Under the pieces are notes generated by a model. It ran no database searches and was not told where the DNA came from. It was given only the letters and a program-made list of their open reading frames with translations. 64,000 nt of DNA, taken from positions 3,524,001 to 3,588,000 of the forward strand of contig NZ_CP162488.1 of the NCBI RefSeq assembly GCF_041242975.1, given 5' to 3'. The position numbers were made by a program, and so were the translations under genes. Of this stretch, positions 25,298 through 35,834 are shown one piece after another. This stretch comes from Xanthomonas sp. DAR 35659. Its GTDB lineage: Bacteria > Pseudomonadota > Gammaproteobacteria > Xanthomonadales > Xanthomonadaceae. The stretch's first letter is position 1; every line of letters begins with the position of its first letter.

Positions 25298-25331
25298 AAA
25301 GGCTCGCTGCAATCTCATGCAGCGGGCCTTT
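25298..25331 (+). terminator. Hairpin terminator after the ParB-like gene
   Basis: Fourteen-base arms AAAGGCTCGCTGCA and TGCAGCGGGCCTTT with one G:T pair enclose ATCTCA. A mixed TTTCTCATTT tail follows. It lies 18 bp before the AlpA gene and could also shape that leader. Confidence 0.6.
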
Positions 25332-25348
25332 CTCATTTCAAGGAAGCC

Positions 25349-25582
25349 ATGACGACTCAACCACAGACGACACTGCCGTATCACTTCATGCGCTTGCCCG
25401 AGGTTATCGCGACCGTCGGCGTCAGCAAGTCCACGCTCTATGCCTGGGCCGCTGCGGGCAAGTTCCCGAAGCCCGTACAATTCCCCGGAGGCAACATTGC
25501 CGCTTGGGTCTCCACCGAAGTGGCCGCATGGATGAGTGCAGCGGTAGACGCACGCAATGGTACGCAGGGCCTAGCCGCATGA
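25349..25582 (+). CDS. AlpA-family regulator/excisionase
   Basis: A 77-aa MerR-like winged-helix protein. FMRLPEVIATVGVSKSTLYAW, then AAAGKFPKPVQFPGGNIAAW, is the AlpA family signature. AlpA proteins activate integrase genes or help excision in P4-like elements, which fits the P4-type integrase at the other end. AAGGA before ATG 25349 sets the start. The gene ends 5 bp before the right arm-type repeats. Confidence 0.88.
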   Translation: MTTQPQTTLPYHFMRLPEVIATVGVSKSTLYAWAAAGKFPKPVQFPGGNIAAWVSTEVAAWMSAAVDARNGTQGLAA

Positions 25583-25586
25583 GTTT

Positions 25587-25606
25587 GGCGGTAACTATGG
25601 CGGTAA
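25587..25606. promoter_or_regulatory. Right arm-type repeats
   Basis: GGCGGTAA occurs twice, 12 bp apart, immediately after the alpA stop. It echoes the GGCGGTAG/GACGGTAA set before the integrase. An inverted repeat AATACCT (25626) / AGGTATT (25653) follows before attR. Confidence 0.5.
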
Positions 25607-25668
25607 CAGCGCTCACCGCGCCGGAAATACCTATTGCATTACAGTCACTTGCAGGTATTATTCGGGAG

Positions 25669-25682
25669 CCTTCCGCCCACCA
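25669..25682 (+). other. Putative attR
   Basis: CCTTCCGCCCACCA repeats the tRNA-Ala 3' end with one T missing. A TTCG lies nine bases earlier, as in the T-arm of the tRNA. The chromosomal-type terminator follows at once. Confidence 0.6.
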
Positions 25683-25694
25683 CTTTTCAGACGA

Positions 25695-25724
25695 AAGCCC
25701 CGGAGGCGACTCCGGGGCTTTTTT
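25695..25724 (+). terminator. Terminator, probably the original one of tRNA-Ala
   Basis: A perfect 11-base-pair stem (AAGCCCCGGAG / CTCCGGGGCTT) closes a GCGA tetraloop and is followed by T residues. It starts 13 bp after attR, where the tRNA's own terminator would lie before insertion. Confidence 0.8.
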
Positions 25725-25784
25725 GTGTGTTCGAGCAACCGCACTCCGCAAGCGCGGGCGGCACACGCCGCCTGCGCGACCGGC

Positions 25785-25946
25785 TCAGCCCGCCTTGTCG
25801 CCGGACTTCGGGCCGCGCTCGTGCGCCTCGCGCAGCTTCTGATCCTCCAGCCCGGGACGCTGCTTGGCCACCGCGTCCTGATCGCGGCTCTGCTGGCCCT
25901 GCTGGATGCCCTGCTGTTCGTCGTGCTGATCGTCTTTGTCTGCCAT
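25785..25946 (-). CDS. Small hydrophilic protein, 53 aa
   Basis: The product begins MADKDDQHDEQQGIQQGQQS and ends RGPKSGDKAG. It is highly charged and Gln-rich, has no hydrophobic segment and is probably disordered. GAGG eight bases before the ATG supports translation. It is too short for usual ORF cut-offs. I recall similar short proteins in xanthomonads but no function. It lies just outside attR, so it belongs to the chromosome. Confidence 0.6.
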   Translation of the reverse strand: MADKDDQHDEQQGIQQGQQSRDQDAVAKQRPGLEDQKLREAHERGPKSGDKAG

Positions 25947-26082
25947 CGTCCGGCCTCGCTTGCATGGGCGGATGCCCGCTTCCGGACACCCTAGCGAGGA
26001 CGCCGTGATGCGCGTATCACGAATGGCGCATGCGCGCGTGCCACCTTCGCTGGCGCCGGCCCGGCATCGCCGCGGTGGCGGC

Positions 26083-26592
26083 TCACGCGGCGGCCGGCAG
26101 CACCGGCGCGTCGTCCATCCGCAACAGCCGCGTGCGCTCCAGCAGGACCACCAGGCGCCCCTCCAGCTTGCCCACGCCCTGCATCAGGTCGCCGCGAATG
26201 CCGCTGCCGAAGGTCGGCGCCGCCTCGATCTGCTGCGGCGCGATGTCCATCACTTCGCTGACCGCGTCGACCAGCAAGCCGAACGCCTGGTCGGCGCCGT
26301 CGCGCTCCAGCGTCGCGATCACCACGCAACTGCGCCGGGTGACGTCGCTGGCCGCGCGCCCGAGCCGCAGCTGCAGATCCACGATCGGCACCACCGCGCC
26401 ACGCAGGTTGATCACCCCGCGCACGCACGCCGGCATCGACGGGACCGGCGTCGGCGCGCGGTACTCGATGATTTCATTGATGCCCACGATGCTCAGGCCG
26501 AACAGTTCCTGCCCCAGGTGAAAGGTCAGGAACTGCAACGGAGCGTGTGCGTCGTGCGCCTGCGCCGAAGCGTCATTGGTCGTGTCGTGCAT
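26083..26592 (-). CDS. cheW: Chemotaxis adaptor CheW
   Basis: Couples chemoreceptors to the CheA kinase; 169 aa. QFLTFHLGQELFGLSIVGIN, EIIEYRAPTPVPSMPACVRG and VINLRGAVVPIVDLQLRLG are the standard CheW core. VDAVSEVMDI and IRGDLMQGVGKLEGRLVVLL follow. It lies 11 bp after the receptor gene at 26604, so it is the last gene of a two-receptor operon. The ATG at 26592 is the only sensible start. Confidence 0.94.
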   Translation of the reverse strand: MHDTTNDASAQAHDAHAPLQFLTFHLGQELFGLSIVGINEIIEYRAPTPVPSMPACVRGVINLRGAVVPIVDLQLRLGRAASDVTRRSCVVIATLERDGADQAFGLLVDAVSEVMDIAPQQIEAAPTFGSGIRGDLMQGVGKLEGRLVVLLERTRLLRMDDAPVLPAAA

Positions 26593-26603
26593 CGTCTCGG
26601 CCT

Positions 26604-28274
26604 CTAGAAATTGACGAACTGCGCTTCGTCGGGGGATTCGACCATCGCGTAGGCCGGCGCCAGCGTGCGCGGCCGCACCGCCTTGGCGCGCGCGCGCGCC
26701 GGGCGCACCGTGCCGGTCCGCGGCCGCTCCGCGCGCGTCGGCAGCGCCCCGTGGTCGCGGCCCAGGCGGAAGAACGCCATCGCCTGCTGCAGCGACTCGG
26801 CCTGCGAACTCATCTGCTCGGCGGTCGCCGCCAGTTGCTCGGAAGCGGTGGCGTTCTGCTGCGTGGTCTGGCTCAACTGCGACACCGCCAGGTTGATCTG
26901 GGTCACCCCGGAGGACTGCTCCTGCGAGGCGGAGGCGATCTCCTGCACCAGGTCGGAGGTCTTCTTGATGCTGGGCACGATGGTTTCCAGCAGGCCGCCG
27001 GCGCGATCGGCCAGCGCCACGCTGTTGGCCGCGACCTCGCCGATCTCCTGCGCGGCGACCTGGCTGCGCTCGGCCAGCTTGCGCACCTCCGCGGCGACCA
27101 CCGCGAAGCCCTTGCCGTGCTCGCCGGCGCGCGCCGCCTCGATCGCCGCATTCAAGGCCAGCAGGTTGGTCTGGTAGGCGATGTCGTCGATGATGCCGAT
27201 CTTCTGCGCGATCTGCTTCATCGCGTGGGTCGAGGCCAGCACCGCTTCGCCGCCCTGCACGGCCTCCTTGGCCGCCTGCGCCGACATGCCCTCGGTGATG
27301 CGCGCGTTGTCGGTGTTCTGCGCGATCGAGGCGGTCATCTGCTCCAGCGACGCGCTGGTCTCCTCCACCCCGGCCGCCTGCTCGGTGGCCGCCTGGCTCA
27401 GGGCCTGCGCGGTGGCGCTGACTTCCTCCGACGAGCCGGCCAGCGACTGCGCGCTGTTGTTGACGTCGCCGACCACCTCGGCCAACCGATCGACCATCGC
27501 CTGCAAGGCGACCATCGCGCTGCTGGTGTCGTTGCCGCGGGTCGGCACCTGCACGGTCAGGTCGCCCTGCGCGATGGACTTGGCCACGGCCATCACCACG
27601 CTGGGCTCGCCGCCCAGTTCGGTCATCAGCGAGCGCGTGATCAGGAACCCGATCGCCAGCGCACACAGCGCCGCGACCAGGCTGCCGGCGATCAGGGTGA
27701 TGCTGGTGCGCCGCTCCAGTTGCTCGGCCTCTGCCGCGCGCGCGGCCAGCAGCGCGCTCTCGGCCTGGCGCACTTCGGCCATCTTGTCGCGCATCGCATC
27801 CATGTAGGTCTTGCCGTTGGACGAACGCACCGCGGCCGCCAGTTCCTCCATCGTGGCCTTGCCGCCATTGACGTTGTGGCGCAGCGCGATCTGCGAATGC
27901 ACCGCCTGGCTCAGCCATTGCTCCTGGGTCTGCTTCAACTCGGTCAACCGCGACTGCTGCTTGGCATTGTCCGCGGTCAGCTCGCGCGCCGTCTTCAGGT
28001 GCTGCTCGAACTCGGTCAGGCCGGAGCGGTAGGGCTGCAGAAACGCGTCCTCGCCGGTGAGCGAGAAGCCGCGGGTGCCGGTCTCGATGTTGATCAGGCT
28101 GCTGAGCGCGCCGTCCACTTCGGCGATCACCTTGTAGGTGTGCGTGTTCCAGTAGTTGGCCTGCGACAACGCGGTGACGTTGTAGTAGGCCGTGGCGGCC
28201 AGCGCCAGCAGGATCAGCAGGATGACCGAGAACCCGCCGTAGAGTTTGGTCGATATCTTGGTGTTCTTTATCAC
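26604..28274 (-). CDS. Methyl-accepting chemotaxis protein with CHASE3-like sensor
   Basis: A 556-aa receptor. One membrane helix near residues 13-33 is followed by a periplasmic domain with [20 protein letters not shown], the hallmark of CHASE3. A second helix near 190-210 leads into HAMP and the signalling domain, whose tip [20 protein letters not shown] contacts CheW/CheA. The tail is Arg- and Pro-rich with no pentapeptide tether. The start is GTG 28274 with GGAG upstream; an earlier ATG runs straight into a stop. The ligand is unknown. Confidence 0.93.
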   Translation of the reverse strand: MIKNTKISTKLYGGFSVILLILLALAATAYYNVTALSQANYWNTHTYKVIAEVDGALSSLINIETGTRGFSLTGEDAFLQPYRSGLTEFEQHLKTARELTADNAKQQSRLTELKQTQEQWLSQAVHSQIALRHNVNGGKATMEELAAAVRSSNGKTYMDAMRDKMAEVRQAESALLAARAAEAEQLERRTSITLIAGSLVAALCALAIGFLITRSLMTELGGEPSVVMAVAKSIAQGDLTVQVPTRGNDTSSAMVALQAMVDRLAEVVGDVNNSAQSLAGSSEEVSATAQALSQAATEQAAGVEETSASLEQMTASIAQNTDNARITEGMSAQAAKEAVQGGEAVLASTHAMKQIAQKIGIIDDIAYQTNLLALNAAIEAARAGEHGKGFAVVAAEVRKLAERSQVAAQEIGEVAANSVALADRAGGLLETIVPSIKKTSDLVQEIASASQEQSSGVTQINLAVSQLSQTTQQNATASEQLAATAEQMSSQAESLQQAMAFFRLGRDHGALPTRAERPRTGTVRPARARAKAVRPRTLAPAYAMVESPDEAQFVNF

Positions 28275-28353
28275 GGCATTCGCTCCAGAATGGGATGCTC
28301 GCTATCGAAAACAGAAGGCGCGAGGACGCACCATCGCGTCCCCGCGCGGCGCC

Positions 28354-30021
28354 TCAGGCACGGCCCAGCAACGCATCGGCGCGGTCCGGCTTGGCGCTGC
28401 CCGGCCGACGCGTCGCGACCGCGCGCTCGCGCCCTGTCGAGCGCCCGCGCGGGTAGCGCGGGGTCGCTTCCGCATCGCCGTCGTCGAAGTGCGCGACGCC
28501 GCCGCGCGCCAGTCCCGGCAGATGGAAGAACGCCATGCTGTTCTGCAACTGCAGCGCCTGCGAACTCATCTCCTCGGCGGTCGCCGCCAGTTCCTCGGAG
28601 GCGGTGGCGTTCTGCTGCGTGGTCTGGCTCAGCTGCATCACCGCCGAGTTGATCTGCGCCACGCCCGAGGCCTGTTCCTGCGAGGCGGCGGCGATCTCCT
28701 GCACCAGGTCGGAGGTCTTCTTGATGCTGGGCACGATGGTCTCCAGCAGATGCCCGGCCTTCTCCGCCAGTTCGACGCTGGAGCCGGCGACCTCGCCGAT
28801 CTCCTGCGCGGCGACCTGGCTGCGCTCGGCCAGCTTGCGTACTTCTGCGGCGACGACCGCGAAGCCCTTGCCATGCTCGCCGGCGCGCGCGGCCTCGATC
28901 GCCGCGTTCAGCGCCAGCAGATTGGTCTGGTAGGCGATGTCGTCGATGATGCCGATCTTCTGCGCGATCTGCTTCATCGCCGCGACCGTGGCCACCACCG
29001 CTTCGCCGCCTTCCAAGGTTTCCCGCGCCGCCTGCGCGGCCATGCCATCGGTGATGCGCGCGTTGTCGGTGTTCTGCCCGATCGAGGCGGTCATCTGCTC
29101 CAGCGAGGCGCTGGTCTCCTCCACCCCGGCGGCCTGCTCGGTCGAGGCCTGGCTCAGCGACTGCGCGGTCGCATTGACCTCCTCCGAGGCGCCGGCCAGG
29201 GTCTGCGCACTGGCGTTGACCTCGCCGACCACCTGCTGCAGCCGGTCGACCATGCGCTGCATCGCCAGCAGCAACTGGCCCGCCTCGTCCTTCGACGCGC
29301 TCTCGATCACCACGCTCAGGTCGCCCTCGGCCAGCGCATTGGCCACCTCCACCGCCTTGCCGATCGGCTTGGTCACGCTGCGGCTGATGAAGAAGCCCAG
29401 GCCGACGCCGAGCAGCACGCCGACGACGATGATGGTGGTCAGCATCCTGGCGCCGCTGACGTGGATCGCGCGGGTTTCGGCGCTCGCCTCGGCCGCGCGG
29501 GTTTCCTTGATCGCGGCCAGTTCGCTCATCAGCCCGTCGAGTTCGTCCGACGCGCCGCGCACCTTGGCCGACAGCGCGCTCAGTTCCGGATTGGCATGCT
29601 GGAGCGGCTCGCGCGCGACCTTCTCGACGAACTCGCCGCGATGCAACAGGTACTGCTTCCATACCTCGTCGAAGCGCGCCAGTTTGGCCTTGGACTCCGG
29701 GCTGGTGAACGAGCCGCGCGACTTGGCGACGGAATCGACCACGGCGGCGGTGTACTTGTCGAGGCTGGCCAGGTGCTTGGCGCGCTCCTCCTGCGTGGTG
29801 GCGAGCTGCAGATTGGCGCGCGCACGGCCGGCGTAGATCAGGTTGATGTTGGCTTCCTTGATGCTGGACAGGCCGAGCAGCTCGCGTTCGTACAACTGCG
29901 TGGCGTAGTCGTTGATGCGCCCCGAGTTGCGGATGCCGATGGCGCCGATGCAGGCGCCGATGGCCGCCACGATCAGAAACGCGCAGGTAAGCCTGGTACC
30001 GATCTTCATATTGCCCAACAT
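28354..30021 (-). CDS. Methyl-accepting chemotaxis protein with four-helix-bundle sensor
   Basis: A 555-aa receptor. [20 protein letters not shown] begins the first membrane helix. The periplasmic part ([40 protein letters not shown]) is of the 4HB_MCP type. The second helix is [24 protein letters not shown] follows, then a signalling domain nearly identical over long stretches to that of the next receptor. GGGGAAA precedes ATG 30021. First gene of the MCP-MCP-cheW operon; 79 bp separate it from the next. Confidence 0.94.
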   Translation of the reverse strand: MLGNMKIGTRLTCAFLIVAAIGACIGAIGIRNSGRINDYATQLYERELLGLSSIKEANINLIYAGRARANLQLATTQEERAKHLASLDKYTAAVVDSVAKSRGSFTSPESKAKLARFDEVWKQYLLHRGEFVEKVAREPLQHANPELSALSAKVRGASDELDGLMSELAAIKETRAAEASAETRAIHVSGARMLTTIIVVGVLLGVGLGFFISRSVTKPIGKAVEVANALAEGDLSVVIESASKDEAGQLLLAMQRMVDRLQQVVGEVNASAQTLAGASEEVNATAQSLSQASTEQAAGVEETSASLEQMTASIGQNTDNARITDGMAAQAARETLEGGEAVVATVAAMKQIAQKIGIIDDIAYQTNLLALNAAIEAARAGEHGKGFAVVAAEVRKLAERSQVAAQEIGEVAGSSVELAEKAGHLLETIVPSIKKTSDLVQEIAAASQEQASGVAQINSAVMQLSQTTQQNATASEELAATAEEMSSQALQLQNSMAFFHLPGLARGGVAHFDDGDAEATPRYPRGRSTGRERAVATRRPGSAKPDRADALLGRA

Positions 30022-30493
30022 GATGTTTCCCCGATTGTGTGTTCGCGACCGCGACGACTGGGAGCGGCCTCGACGGTTGCCCTGTTCGCGATTCGGTGGA
30101 ATCGGGAACGACCGTCAACGTGCGTGCGGTGCGATTGCCTTGCTGGTCCTCGCCCGTTGCCTGAACGCTATCGGCGCTCGCAGAAGCCGTCTTTAATCGG
30201 CGCGGGCGCTGCGGAATTCGGCATACACCCGGGAATTTTCACGCTAGCGATGAATACGCATCGCGCCTTTTGCGGCGCATCATTGCGGGACACGGCACGC
30301 TGTAACGCGCGTGCAATGTGCGTGCAGGAGTTGTTCTGTAAGCGAAATCGCGCGGTAAACAGCCCCAAAATTTCTGGGATGAGAACCTAATTTATTTGTA
30401 GACAACACGTGAAAATTTGCAGTGCCGAGCGCCGCGCCCCCGCACGTCTGAACGAACTAAATTGATGAACAGGGACCTCAGCGACGCAGCGCT
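30022..30493. other. Intergenic region between lhr and the chemotaxis operon
   Basis: 472 bp without a supported gene. It holds the sigma-28-like promoter at 30168-30195. An A/T-rich stretch at about 30340-30420 contains AATTTATTTGTAGAC and CCAAAATTT. No terminator-type hairpin for lhr was found. Confidence 0.6.
30168..30195 (-). promoter_or_regulatory. Sigma-28 (FliA)-like promoter of the MCP-MCP-cheW operon
   Basis: On the minus strand TAAAG, then 15 further bases, then GCCGATAG. The flagellar consensus is TAAAGTTT-N11-GCCGATAA; here the gap between TAAA and GCCG is 16 instead of 15. It lies about 145 bp before the first receptor start. Confidence 0.5.
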
Positions 30494-33400
30494 TCAGCGC
30501 AGTCCGGCGAGCATCGCGGCGATGGCCTCGCGTGGGCCGGACGGCGCCGCCTCGGCGAGGCGTTGTCGCGCAACGATCGCGTCGGCGGCAGACATGTCCT
30601 GCAACGGCTCGAAACGCTCCGCCGCCCACGTCGCCATCGGCAGGCCATCGCGGTACAGCACCCGCGCGCCTGGCACGCGCGGTACCCGCGTCCCCGGCAG
30701 GACGCTGCCGAGCAGGTTGGCTGGATCGGCGGCGGCGACGCACAGCCAGGCGCCGTCGTGCGGCTGGCGACGGATCTGGCGCAGCAGGCCGATCGCGTCC
30801 GGCAGCGCGAACTGCTCACCGGACAGCCCGCTGATGAAGCGCCCGCCACGGATTTCGCCGCGCGCCTCCAGCCGGCGATAGACGCGCAGCAACTCGCGCC
30901 ATGGCGGCAGCCACGCCGCCTCGCGCTCGAGCAGGCGCCAGCACACCACGCCGTAACGGCGCAGCAGAGTGCGCGCGACGTGTTCGACGGCGGCGCCGTG
31001 CGCGGCCGCATCGCCGCCATCGCCGGCCGCGCGCAGCAGCGCCCAGCGGCCCGCGTCCTGGATGCCGGACAGCGGCACGCGCCGGCGCCGCCGCGACAGC
31101 GCCGATGGCCGCTTGGAGGCCGGCACCAGCAAGGCGCGCAGCCCGGCGTAGCTGTCGCAGTGGATGCGGCCGACCGCCACCAGTTCCGCCAGCGCCTCCT
31201 CCAGCTCGGTGGACAGCAGCCGCGTGGCGTCGGCGATCTCGTCGAAGAACGAGGCGCCGTGCGCGTCCAGGTACGTGGCGACCTTCTGCGCGCGCGATCC
31301 CAGCGCCGCCGGCGCGGCCGCGGCCGGCAGCAGCCGCGACCACTGCGCGACGCTGCGCCGCGGCAGCAACAGGATCGGCGTGCTGCGCAACGATCCCGCG
31401 CCGGCCGCTGCGCCCGCCGCGGTCGCCGCCGACGGGCGCAGCCGCGTCCACAGCGTGCGTCCGGCGCTGCACAGTTCGTCCAGCCAGGCCGGGGCGTAAT
31501 CGCGCACCCGCGCCGGCAGCAGCTCGCTTTCCCACAGCGCCGCCGGCGCCTCGAAGCCTTCCAGTTGCGCCAGCACGCTGGCCAGCGCCTCGGCGCCGGC
31601 GACGCGGCCCTCGCCGTCCAGGTGCTGCCAGCGGAACAGGAAGCGCGCGTAATCGCGCGGCGCCACCGGTTCGATCTCGCGCCGCAGGCGGCCGAGCGTG
31701 TAGCGATGGATGCGCGCCAGCAGATGGCGTTCGCACCATTCGTCGGTGTCGGTCTCGGCGCTGAAGCGGCCGGGTAGCACGTAGCCGTCGCCTTGCAGCG
31801 CCAGCAAGGCCGCCTGCACCTCGCGCAGCGGCAGCCGCAGCGGCGTCGCCAGGGCAGCCGCGGTGGTCGGGCCAAGCGCGCCCAGGCGCGCGCGCAGCAG
31901 CTCGCGCACGGCCTCCTCGCGCTGCCAGGCATCGATCGCATAGCCGTCGGGCACGGCGATGCGCGGCTGCGCGACGGCCCGCGGGTACAGCGGCGCGACC
32001 AGCGCCAGCGCCTCGGCCGCCACCCACAGCGCGGCACCGGCACCGTCGATGTCCTGCAGCAGGGTGGCGCGCGCGTCGGCCGCCAGTTCCGCCAGCCAGG
32101 CCGGCCATCCGGCCTGCGCCGCGGCTTCGGCGGCCTCCAGCGCGCCGAGCGCGAGCAGCGCCTCGTGCATCTCGTCGCGGCTGCGCGGTTGCGGCCAGGC
32201 CTCCTCGCGCACCGCGGCGATCGCCTGCGGATCCAGCCGGCCCAGGTCGTCGGCGCTCTCCGGATCCTGGTAGCGGCGGCTGTGCACGGCCTGGGTACGG
32301 CGCTCCTCCAGCGGCGCGTCGTCGAGGAAGGCGTACGGCCGCGCGTCCAGCGCCTCGGCCGCCAGCGGCGACGGCGCGGCCAGGTCGCGCGCCAGCACGC
32401 GCACGCCGCCGTCCTCGATGCCGCGCAGCAGCCGCAGCCAGCCCTCGCTGTCCATCGCCTCGTGCAGGCAATCGTGCAGCGTCTGCGCGACCAGCGGATG
32501 CTCCGGGATCTCGCGCTCGCCGACCAGGTTCTCGGCGCAGGCCACCTGGTCGGGGAACACCGTCGCCAACAGATCCTCGGACTTCATCCGCTGCAGCTGC
32601 GGGGCGACCTTGCGGCCGCCGGTGAAGCGCGGCAGCGCCAGCGCGTTGGTGGCGTTCCAGCGCCAGCGCACGCCGAACAGCGGCGCTTCCAGCAAGGCCT
32701 GCACCAGCACGTCCAGCGCCGAGGACGTGTGCAGATAGCGCAGCACCTCCTCCAGCGCGAAGCTGTGCCGCGTGGACAGCGACAGCACGATCGCGTCCTC
32801 GGTCGCGGCCGCCTGCAGTTCGAAATTGAAGGTGCGGCAGAAGCGCTTGCGCAGGGCCAGGCCCCAGGCGCGGTTGATGCGGCTGCCGTACACGCTGTGG
32901 ATCACCAGTTGGGTGCCGCCGCTGTCGTCGAAGAAGCGCTCCAGCACGATGCGGTCCTGCGTCGGCAGCGCGCCGAGCGCGGCATGGGCGCGGCCGAGGT
33001 AATCGACCAGTTGCTGCGCCGCGGCCGCGTCCAGCGCCAGCTCCCCGCCCAGCCACGCCAGTGCCTGCGCCGCCCCACCCTGCTCCAGGCAGCGCTCCAC
33101 CTGCGCGCGCAGCCGCGACACGCCGGCCGACAGTTCGTCGCTGCGCCCTGGCGCCTCGCCCAGCCAGAACGGGATGTTGGGCGGCGCGCCGCGCGCGTCC
33201 TCCACCCGCACCCGCCCCGCTTCCACGCGCAGGATGCGGTAGCTGGCGTTGCCGAGCTGGAACACATCGCCGCTGAGGCTTTCGACCGCGAAGTCCTCGT
33301 GGACCGTGCCGATGGTCTCGGCCTGCGGCTCCAGCAGCACGCTGTAGTCGCCGGTCTCCGGGATGGTGCCGCCGGAGGTCAGCGCCGCCATGCGCGCGCC

Positions 33401-34864
33401 GCGGCGTTCGCGCACGCGGCGATGCACCGCGTCGCGATGCAGGTAGCCGGCGCGCGGGCCGAGCCGGGTGCTGAAGCCGTCGCTGAGCATCCGCAGCACC
33501 GCGTCGAAGCGGTCGCGCGGCAGGTTCGCGTACGGCCAGGCACCGCGCACCAGCGCGAACAGCGCGTCCTCCTCCCATTCCTGGCACGCCACCTCGGCGA
33601 CCAGTTGCTGCGCCAGCACGTCCAGCGGCGCGTCGAGCATGTGCAGCGCATCCAGCTCGCCGCGGCGCACGCAGTCCAGCAGCGCGGCGCACTCGACCAG
33701 ATCGTCGCGCGACTGCGGGAACAGCCGCGCCTTCGGCGTCGCGCCGACCGCGTGGCCGGAGCGTCCGGCGCGCTGCAGGAAGCTGGCGATCGAACGCGGC
33801 GAGCCGAGCTGGCACACCAGGTCCACCTCGCCGATGTCCAATCCCAGCTCCAGCGAGGCGGTGGCGACCAGCACCTGCAGCTCGCCCGCCTTGAGCCGCT
33901 GCTCGGCGAGCAGCCGCGCCTCGCGCGCCAGGCTGCCGTGATGCGCCGCCACCGCCGCGTTGCCGAGCAGTTCGCCCAGATGCCGCGCGGCGCGCTCGGC
34001 CATGCGCCGCGTGTTGACGAACACCAGCGTGGTGCGATGCGCGCGCACCAGCTCGGCCAGGCGCGTGTACACCTGCTGCCACTGGTCGTTGGACATGCTC
34101 GCGCTGAGCGGCGTCGGCGGCAGCTCCAGCGCCAGATCGCGGGCGCGCGCATAGCCGATGTCGACGATCGCGCAATCGGGCGTGCCGTCGCGCACCGCGG
34201 CGCTGCCGACCAGGAAGCGCGCGACCGCGTCGATCGGCTTCTGCGTCGCCGACAGGCCGATGCGCAGCGGCGGCGTCGCGCACAGCTGCTGCAGACGCTG
34301 CAGCGATAGCGCCAGGTGGCTGCCGCGCTTGTTCGCGGCCAGCGCATGGATCTCGTCGACGATCACCGTGCGCACGTGGCGCAGCGCCTCCCGCCCCGAT
34401 GCCGAACCGAGCAGCACGTACAGCGATTCGGGCGTGGTCACCAGCACGTGCGGCGGCCGCCGCCGCGCCTGCGCGCGCTCGCGCTGCGGAGTGTCGCCGG
34501 TGCGCACCGCGGTGCGGATCTCCATGTCGGGCAGGCCGAGCGCGGCCAGTTCGGCGCGGATGCCGGCCAAGGGCGCCTCGAGATTGAGCTGGATGTCGTT
34601 GGACAAGGCCTTCAGCGGCGACACGTACAGCACCTGGGTGCGATCGGCGAGCGCGCCGTCGCGCAGGCCTTCACGCAGCAGCGCATCGAGCGCGGCGAGA
34701 AATGCCGTGAGCGTCTTGCCGGAGCCGGTCGGCGCCGCCACCAGCGTATGCCGCCCGTCCAGGATCGCCGGCCAGGCGGCGGCCTGCGCCGGGGTCGGCG
34801 CGGCGAAACGCCGCTCGAACCAGCGAGCGACGGCGGGATGGAAGCGGTCTTGCAGCAGCGACAT
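30494..34864 (-). CDS. lhr: Large ATP-dependent helicase Lhr
   Basis: Superfamily 2 DNA helicase of 1456 aa, implicated in DNA repair. Helicase motifs are in order: [18 protein letters not shown] (Walker A), [31 protein letters not shown] (DEIH box), GLSATQ, and [19 protein letters not shown] with [11 protein letters not shown] (motif VI). A winged-helix and Lhr-core region ([19 protein letters not shown]) and a long C-terminal half follow, the full-length bacterial arrangement. The start at 34864 has AGGAGA six bases upstream; 26 extra residues upstream are not needed. No partner nuclease or ligase gene is adjacent. Confidence 0.94.
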   Translation of the reverse strand: MSLLQDRFHPAVARWFERRFAAPTPAQAAAWPAILDGRHTLVAAPTGSGKTLTAFLAALDALLREGLRDGALADRTQVLYVSPLKALSNDIQLNLEAPLAGIRAELAALGLPDMEIRTAVRTGDTPQRERAQARRRPPHVLVTTPESLYVLLGSASGREALRHVRTVIVDEIHALAANKRGSHLALSLQRLQQLCATPPLRIGLSATQKPIDAVARFLVGSAAVRDGTPDCAIVDIGYARARDLALELPPTPLSASMSNDQWQQVYTRLAELVRAHRTTLVFVNTRRMAERAARHLGELLGNAAVAAHHGSLAREARLLAEQRLKAGELQVLVATASLELGLDIGEVDLVCQLGSPRSIASFLQRAGRSGHAVGATPKARLFPQSRDDLVECAALLDCVRRGELDALHMLDAPLDVLAQQLVAEVACQEWEEDALFALVRGAWPYANLPRDRFDAVLRMLSDGFSTRLGPRAGYLHRDAVHRRVRERRGARMAALTSGGTIPETGDYSVLLEPQAETIGTVHEDFAVESLSGDVFQLGNASYRILRVEAGRVRVEDARGAPPNIPFWLGEAPGRSDELSAGVSRLRAQVERCLEQGGAAQALAWLGGELALDAAAAQQLVDYLGRAHAALGALPTQDRIVLERFFDDSGGTQLVIHSVYGSRINRAWGLALRKRFCRTFNFELQAAATEDAIVLSLSTRHSFALEEVLRYLHTSSALDVLVQALLEAPLFGVRWRWNATNALALPRFTGGRKVAPQLQRMKSEDLLATVFPDQVACAENLVGEREIPEHPLVAQTLHDCLHEAMDSEGWLRLLRGIEDGGVRVLARDLAAPSPLAAEALDARPYAFLDDAPLEERRTQAVHSRRYQDPESADDLGRLDPQAIAAVREEAWPQPRSRDEMHEALLALGALEAAEAAAQAGWPAWLAELAADARATLLQDIDGAGAALWVAAEALALVAPLYPRAVAQPRIAVPDGYAIDAWQREEAVRELLRARLGALGPTTAAALATPLRLPLREVQAALLALQGDGYVLPGRFSAETDTDEWCERHLLARIHRYTLGRLRREIEPVAPRDYARFLFRWQHLDGEGRVAGAEALASVLAQLEGFEAPAALWESELLPARVRDYAPAWLDELCSAGRTLWTRLRPSAATAAGAAAGAGSLRSTPILLLPRRSVAQWSRLLPAAAAPAALGSRAQKVATYLDAHGASFFDEIADATRLLSTELEEALAELVAVGRIHCDSYAGLRALLVPASKRPSALSRRRRRVPLSGIQDAGRWALLRAAGDGGDAAAHGAAVEHVARTLLRRYGVVCWRLLEREAAWLPPWRELLRVYRRLEARGEIRGGRFISGLSGEQFALPDAIGLLRQIRRQPHDGAWLCVAAADPANLLGSVLPGTRVPRVPGARVLYRDGLPMATWAAERFEPLQDMSAADAIVARQRLAEAAPSGPREAIAAMLAGLR

Positions 34865-35397
34865 GCGGTCTCCTGCGGCGCGCGGCGCGCGGCCGACGGA
34901 AGCGGAACGTCGCGATTGTCTCACGCGTGTCTCACGCGACAATCGCGACGACGGCGATACGGTGCGAGATGGCGACGTCGCCGCCGCGGATCAAGCGCGC
35001 ACATGCGGCGCCGCTGTTTTCACGATGATTTGACGGTTAATCGTTCATCGGGAAATGCACTGTCTACCACAGTGCCCGCATTGCGCGGTTATGTTGGCGC
35101 TCGTCACGTTTGCCTCGTCTGCACGGCAGCGAACGCGACCTGACACTCGCTCGGGGGAGGCATGCATGCGGCATTGCAGCATGATCGGACGGCAGCGTCG
35201 CCTGTATCGCAATCGCCGGCATGTCGGCCTCGGTTCGGCACGTGCGCTGGCCACGCTGGATCGCGCCTGCCGCCCGCAGCGATGCGCACGTGCTGGTCCG
35301 TAGGCGTTCGCGCGATGCGTGCGGCGCTGCTGCAACCGGCGCTAACCGGATCCCGGCTTTCCTCATTCCATTCCGTTACCCGCAAGGAGCATCGTCA
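34865..35397. other. Intergenic region between lhr and the DUF3175 gene
   Basis: 533 bp with no ORF that resembles a protein family. A TTGACG at about 35030 has AAATGC 17 bp later, too weak to call a promoter. It must hold the divergent promoters of lhr and the DUF3175 gene. Confidence 0.5.
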
Positions 35398-35715
35398 ATG
35401 GCACAAAGCAGCCCGAACGCTTCCACCGCCCACTGGGTCCAGCGCGTCAACGACAGCAGCGATGCGCTGGATCTCACGCCCAGCGTGTTCGAACGCGACG
35501 ATCCGGTGTCCATCGCCCGTTCGCTCAAGCATTCCGCCGACCAGAGCGCACGCCGCCGTACCGGCCCCTATCGTTCGGCGATGTCGATGCTGACCTTCTA
35601 CATCAACCGTGCCGGCAAGCAGTTGCCGGCGCAGCGCCGCGAAGTGCTGGAGCAGGCCAAGGACGAATTGCGCAGCCTGTACGGCAAGCCGCGCAGGAAC
35701 GGCGCCGCCGAATGA
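35398..35715 (+). CDS. DUF3175 family protein
   Basis: A 105-aa basic protein of unknown function. HWVQRVNDSSDALDLTPSVF, DDPVSIARSLKHSADQSARR and PYRSAMSMLTFYINRAGKQL match the DUF3175 pattern I remember. The C-terminus (VLEQAKDELRSLYG) is helical. AAGGAGC before ATG 35398 sets the start. It is followed 119 bp later by the GAF-EAL gene. Confidence 0.85.
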   Translation: MAQSSPNASTAHWVQRVNDSSDALDLTPSVFERDDPVSIARSLKHSADQSARRRTGPYRSAMSMLTFYINRAGKQLPAQRREVLEQAKDELRSLYGKPRRNGAAE

Positions 35716-35834
35716 GCGCTGCCGTGCCCGCCGCGCCGCCGCTCGGCGGCGCGCGCAGCGCACCCGCGGCCGGCTGACCGCCTGCGGGCGCTCCGCGATT
35801 GCCCTGCGTCGCCCCACGGGCGCATGATCCAGAC

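Larger units (their letters stand above)
21363..25668. mobile_element. Small integrated element in tRNA-Ala(CGC)
   Basis: About 4.3 kb lie between the tRNA end and the attR-like repeat. The content is an integrase, a membrane protein, a YecR-like lipoprotein, an XRE regulator, a ParB-like protein and an AlpA regulator. The DNA from about 22.4 to 25.3 kb is visibly richer in A/T than its surroundings. No capsid, relaxase or secretion genes are present, so it is not a complete prophage or ICE. It could be a phage satellite, a decayed prophage or a genomic islet. Confidence 0.75.

Noticed and set aside
21363..25682. Complete prophage or conjugative element
   Set aside because: No structural, lysis, replication, relaxase or secretion genes between the att-like sites.
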